DNA from: Planctomycetota bacterium
Lineage (GTDB): Bacteria; Planctomycetota; SZUA-567
Direction: 5' to 3'
Length of the DNA: 33,411 nt
NCBI GenBank assembly: GCA_020060765.1
Contig: JAGUZQ010000101.1
Span: forward strand, 1-33,411
In this document: positions 32,526 to 33,411 of the stretch, piece after piece
Numbering within the stretch: the stretch's first letter is position 1
How the letters are laid out: the number at the start of each line of letters is the position of its first letter
The notes under the pieces: generated by a model
Database searches by the model: none
Told to the model about the DNA's origin: nothing
What the model saw: only the letters and a program-made list of their open reading frames with translations
Translations under genes and position numbers: made by a program

Positions 32526-33411
32526 ATGAAGCGCTTGGGATTGGTGTGCGGTTTTCTAACGGTGATGGCAATTGGTTGCGCGTCTGGGCTGCTGGCGGCT
32601 GAAAACGCGGAGAAGCCGATCGGCGTCGTGGCTGCCGCGCGCGGCGAGGTGGAGGCGGTAGGCGCCGACGGAGTTACCCGGGCGCTGGCCAACAACGACC
32701 CGCTCTTCCGGTCTGACACCATCAAGACCGGCAAGAAAGGCCGCATCCAGATCATGTTCACCGACAACACCATCGTCAGCCTCGGTCGCGAAAGCGAGAT
32801 GGAACTGAAGAAGTACGAATACAAGCCGGAAGAAAAAACCGGCGAGATGGTGACCAAGGTCAAGCAAGGCTCCTTCCGCGTTAACGGCGGTGTCATCACC
32901 AAGATCGCGCCGGAAAAGTTCAAGACCGAAACCCCCACTGCCACTATCGGCATCCGCGGCTCTGGCTACCAGGGCAGCTTTTTCAACGGTGTGCTGAAGG
33001 TGGCGAAGATCGAGGGCGTCGGTATCGTCGTCACCGACCTGACCGGCAAAACCGTGGTCATCACCAGAAACAACTTCGGCGTCAGCGTCACCCCTCAGGG
33101 TGGAGTGGGCGAGGTACGGCAGTTTGAGAAAAAGGAAATGGACAGCATGGGGCCTGACGAGGGTTCCGGGGATGGCGGCGACGGCGACAACGCAGGCAAG
33201 GGCGACGGCAAAGGCGACGGCAAGGGTGACGGCAAGGGTGACGGCAAGGGTGAGGGTGACGGCCAAGGTAATGGTAAAGGCGAAGGCAAAGGCGACGGGC
33301 AAGCAAACGGCCAAGGCGGCGGAGAAGGCAATGCCAACGCCGGACAGGACGGTCAGCCCGGCGACAACGGAGGTCCGGTGGCGGGCGGCGATAACGCGCC
33401 CGGCGGCGAAG
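32526..33411 (+). CDS. FecR-domain protein with Gly-rich GKGD repeats, 3' end outside window
   Basis: GGAGG lies 8 bases before the ATG. At least 295 residues are visible. A signal peptide (MKRLGLVCGFLTVMAIGC, ending near LLAAEN) leads to a FecR domain from about residue 32: VVAAARGEVEAVGADGVTRA, DTIKTGKKGRIQIMFTDNTI, SLGRESEMELKKYEY, KVKQGSFRVNGGVI, then KTETPTATIGIRGSGYQ. FecR domains of this stand-alone type occur in periplasmic or surface proteins, unlike FecR anti-sigma factors. After about residue 215 the chain is a low-complexity Gly/Asp/Lys tail with GKGD units. The gene follows the TPR/barrel gene, behind its own promoter region; export through that barrel is possible. Confidence 0.88.
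   Translation, partial: MKRLGLVCGFLTVMAIGCASGLLAAENAEKPIGVVAAARGEVEAVGADGVTRALANNDPLFRSDTIKTGKKGRIQIMFTDNTIVSLGRESEMELKKYEYKPEEKTGEMVTKVKQGSFRVNGGVITKIAPEKFKTETPTATIGIRGSGYQGSFFNGVLKVAKIEGVGIVVTDLTGKTVVITRNNFGVSVTPQGGVGEVRQFEKKEMDSMGPDEGSGDGGDGDNAGKGDGKGDGKGDGKGDGKGEGDGQGNGKGEGKGDGQANGQGGGEGNANAGQDGQPGDNGGPVAGGDNAPGGE
33195..33254. repeat. 12-bp in-frame tandem repeat encoding GKGD
   Basis: Five consecutive 12-base units (GGCAAGGGCGAC and near-copies such as GGCAAGGGTGAC) run from 33195, with decayed units beyond. Each unit encodes Gly-Lys-Gly-Asp, so changes in copy number keep the frame. Confidence 0.85.

Noticed and set aside
33195..33411. CRISPR array or minisatellite of non-coding type
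   Set aside because: The 12-bp units are in frame in the FecR gene, with no unique spacers.

Overview
The window looks like chromosomal DNA of a GC-rich, two-membrane (Gram-negative-type) bacterium. Outer-membrane biology is visible directly: a lipid-transport Mla/MCE set, a periplasmic metal-binding protein, lipoproteins, a predicted outer-membrane barrel, and a type III secretion chaperone beside a candidate effector. The AraC regulator divergent from a uroporphyrinogen-decarboxylase-family protein, and the large FAD oxidoreductase with a C-terminal sugar-binding-like domain, are a style I associate with the PVC superphylum, especially Lentisphaerota. That placement is inference from gene style only.

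Layout. 1-4390: a dispersed inverted-ended repeat, then a translationally coupled pair (secreted protein with two STN-like domains, and a long HEAT-like helical repeat protein), then a small NTF2-like protein. 4391-6000: an operator-like palindrome, a Cys-rich secreted protein and a ZnuA-type binding protein whose usual first metal-binding His is Ala. 6001-7211: a scar of mobile DNA, with a truncated ORF, the C-terminal end of a tyrosine integrase and the 3' part of a tRNA-Ser(UGA) gene. 7212-12505: radA, then a lipoprotein-hsp20-lon cluster, all on the minus strand. 12639-16618: an FAD oxidoreductase and asnB on the minus strand, with a perfect parS centromere site inside a 34-bp palindrome between them.

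16756-19378: an unrecognised 357-residue protein, a CesT-family type III secretion chaperone and a CDF metal exporter. 19402-21354: a strong promoter, a FapA/DUF342 protein and an atypical CheY-like receiver. 21395-24853: an AraC regulator and a UroD-family protein fired from back-to-back overlapping promoters, then a convergent FAD amine-oxidase-like gene. 25029-30565: a minus-strand clpC-mlaE-mlaF-mlaD group, split before mlaD by a second copy of the dispersed repeat. 30942-33411: a TPR plus beta-barrel outer-membrane protein and a FecR-domain protein with GKGD repeats, cut by the window end.

The most interesting items are the orphan effector/chaperone pair without any secretion apparatus nearby, the parS site, the tRNA/integrase scar, the palindromic dispersed repeat family, the metal-uptake operator, and the coupled STN/HEAT gene pair.
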